Assembly: GCF_000227135.1 (NCBI RefSeq)
Contig: NC_018261.1
Coordinates: forward strand, 1,023,889 to 1,064,181
Source: Leishmania donovani
Lineage: Eukaryota; Euglenozoa; Kinetoplastea; Trypanosomatida; Trypanosomatidae
Length of the DNA: 40,293 nt
Direction of reading: 5' to 3'
Shown one piece after another: positions 40,236 through 40,293 of the stretch. The translations under genes and the position numbers were made by a program. Below the pieces are notes generated by a model that saw only the letters and a program-made list of their open reading frames with translations, did not search any database and was not told the origin of the DNA. Positions within the stretch are counted from its first letter, which is position 1, and each line of letters opens with the position of its first letter.

Positions 40236-40293
40236 TTTGTTTGCGCGTGAGCTGCGATGTGGTGAGTGTGGGCCCGGCTCCGTGGCGAAGCTT

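Overview
The window looks like nuclear DNA of a Leishmania-type trypanosomatid. Coding regions are intronless and GC-rich. The genes run in directional blocks around a divergent strand switch. The spacers of several kilobases are full of pyrimidine tracts followed by AG (spliced-leader trans-splice acceptors), (CA)n runs and homopolymers. Protein families fit: FAZ1, CC2D, an Alba-domain RGG protein, AP-3 mu and acyl-CoA-binding protein. I cannot fix the species from sequence alone. The gene order CC2D, repeat-antigen-like protein, FAZ protein, Alba, AP-3 mu, ACBP matches what I remember of Trypanosoma brucei chromosome 4.

Layout. 1-2112 (minus): the first ~700 residues of a FAZ1 orthologue, running off the left edge inside an array of 83-aa repeats. 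2113-8385: about 6.3 kb with no convincing gene, the divergent strand-switch region, where Pol II transcription presumably starts in both directions. From 8386 every gene is on plus: CC2D (8386-10998); a FAZ1-N-terminus-like protein with a dynein-stalk/microtubule-binding-like domain (14190-16121); a FAZ1-domain, coiled-coil, repeat-antigen-like protein (20826-23114); a second FAZ1-domain coiled-coil protein (24596-26269); Alba with an RGG tail (29616-30233); AP-3 mu (35768-37174); ACBP (38174-38443). A probable SIDER-type degenerate retroposon lies near the right end (~39976-40235).

Function. Five of the eight genes look like parts of, or relatives of parts of, the flagellum attachment zone (FAZ), the cytoskeletal seam that ties flagellum to cell body. 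The most interesting feature is how the FAZ1 architecture is distributed. The minus-strand FAZ1 keeps the N-terminal beta-rich module, the FAZ1 conserved domain and the repeat array, but seems to lack the stalk-like segment I recall in T. brucei FAZ1. A separate plus-strand gene carries a similar N-terminal module plus exactly such a stalk-like domain. Two more plus-strand proteins carry the FAZ1 conserved domain. This suggests a FAZ gene cluster built by duplication and partition of a FAZ1-like ancestor. The rest (Alba RNA-binding protein, AP-3 adaptor subunit, ACBP) are ordinary housekeeping genes of the same polycistron. Comparisons with T. brucei proteins are from memory and need alignment.
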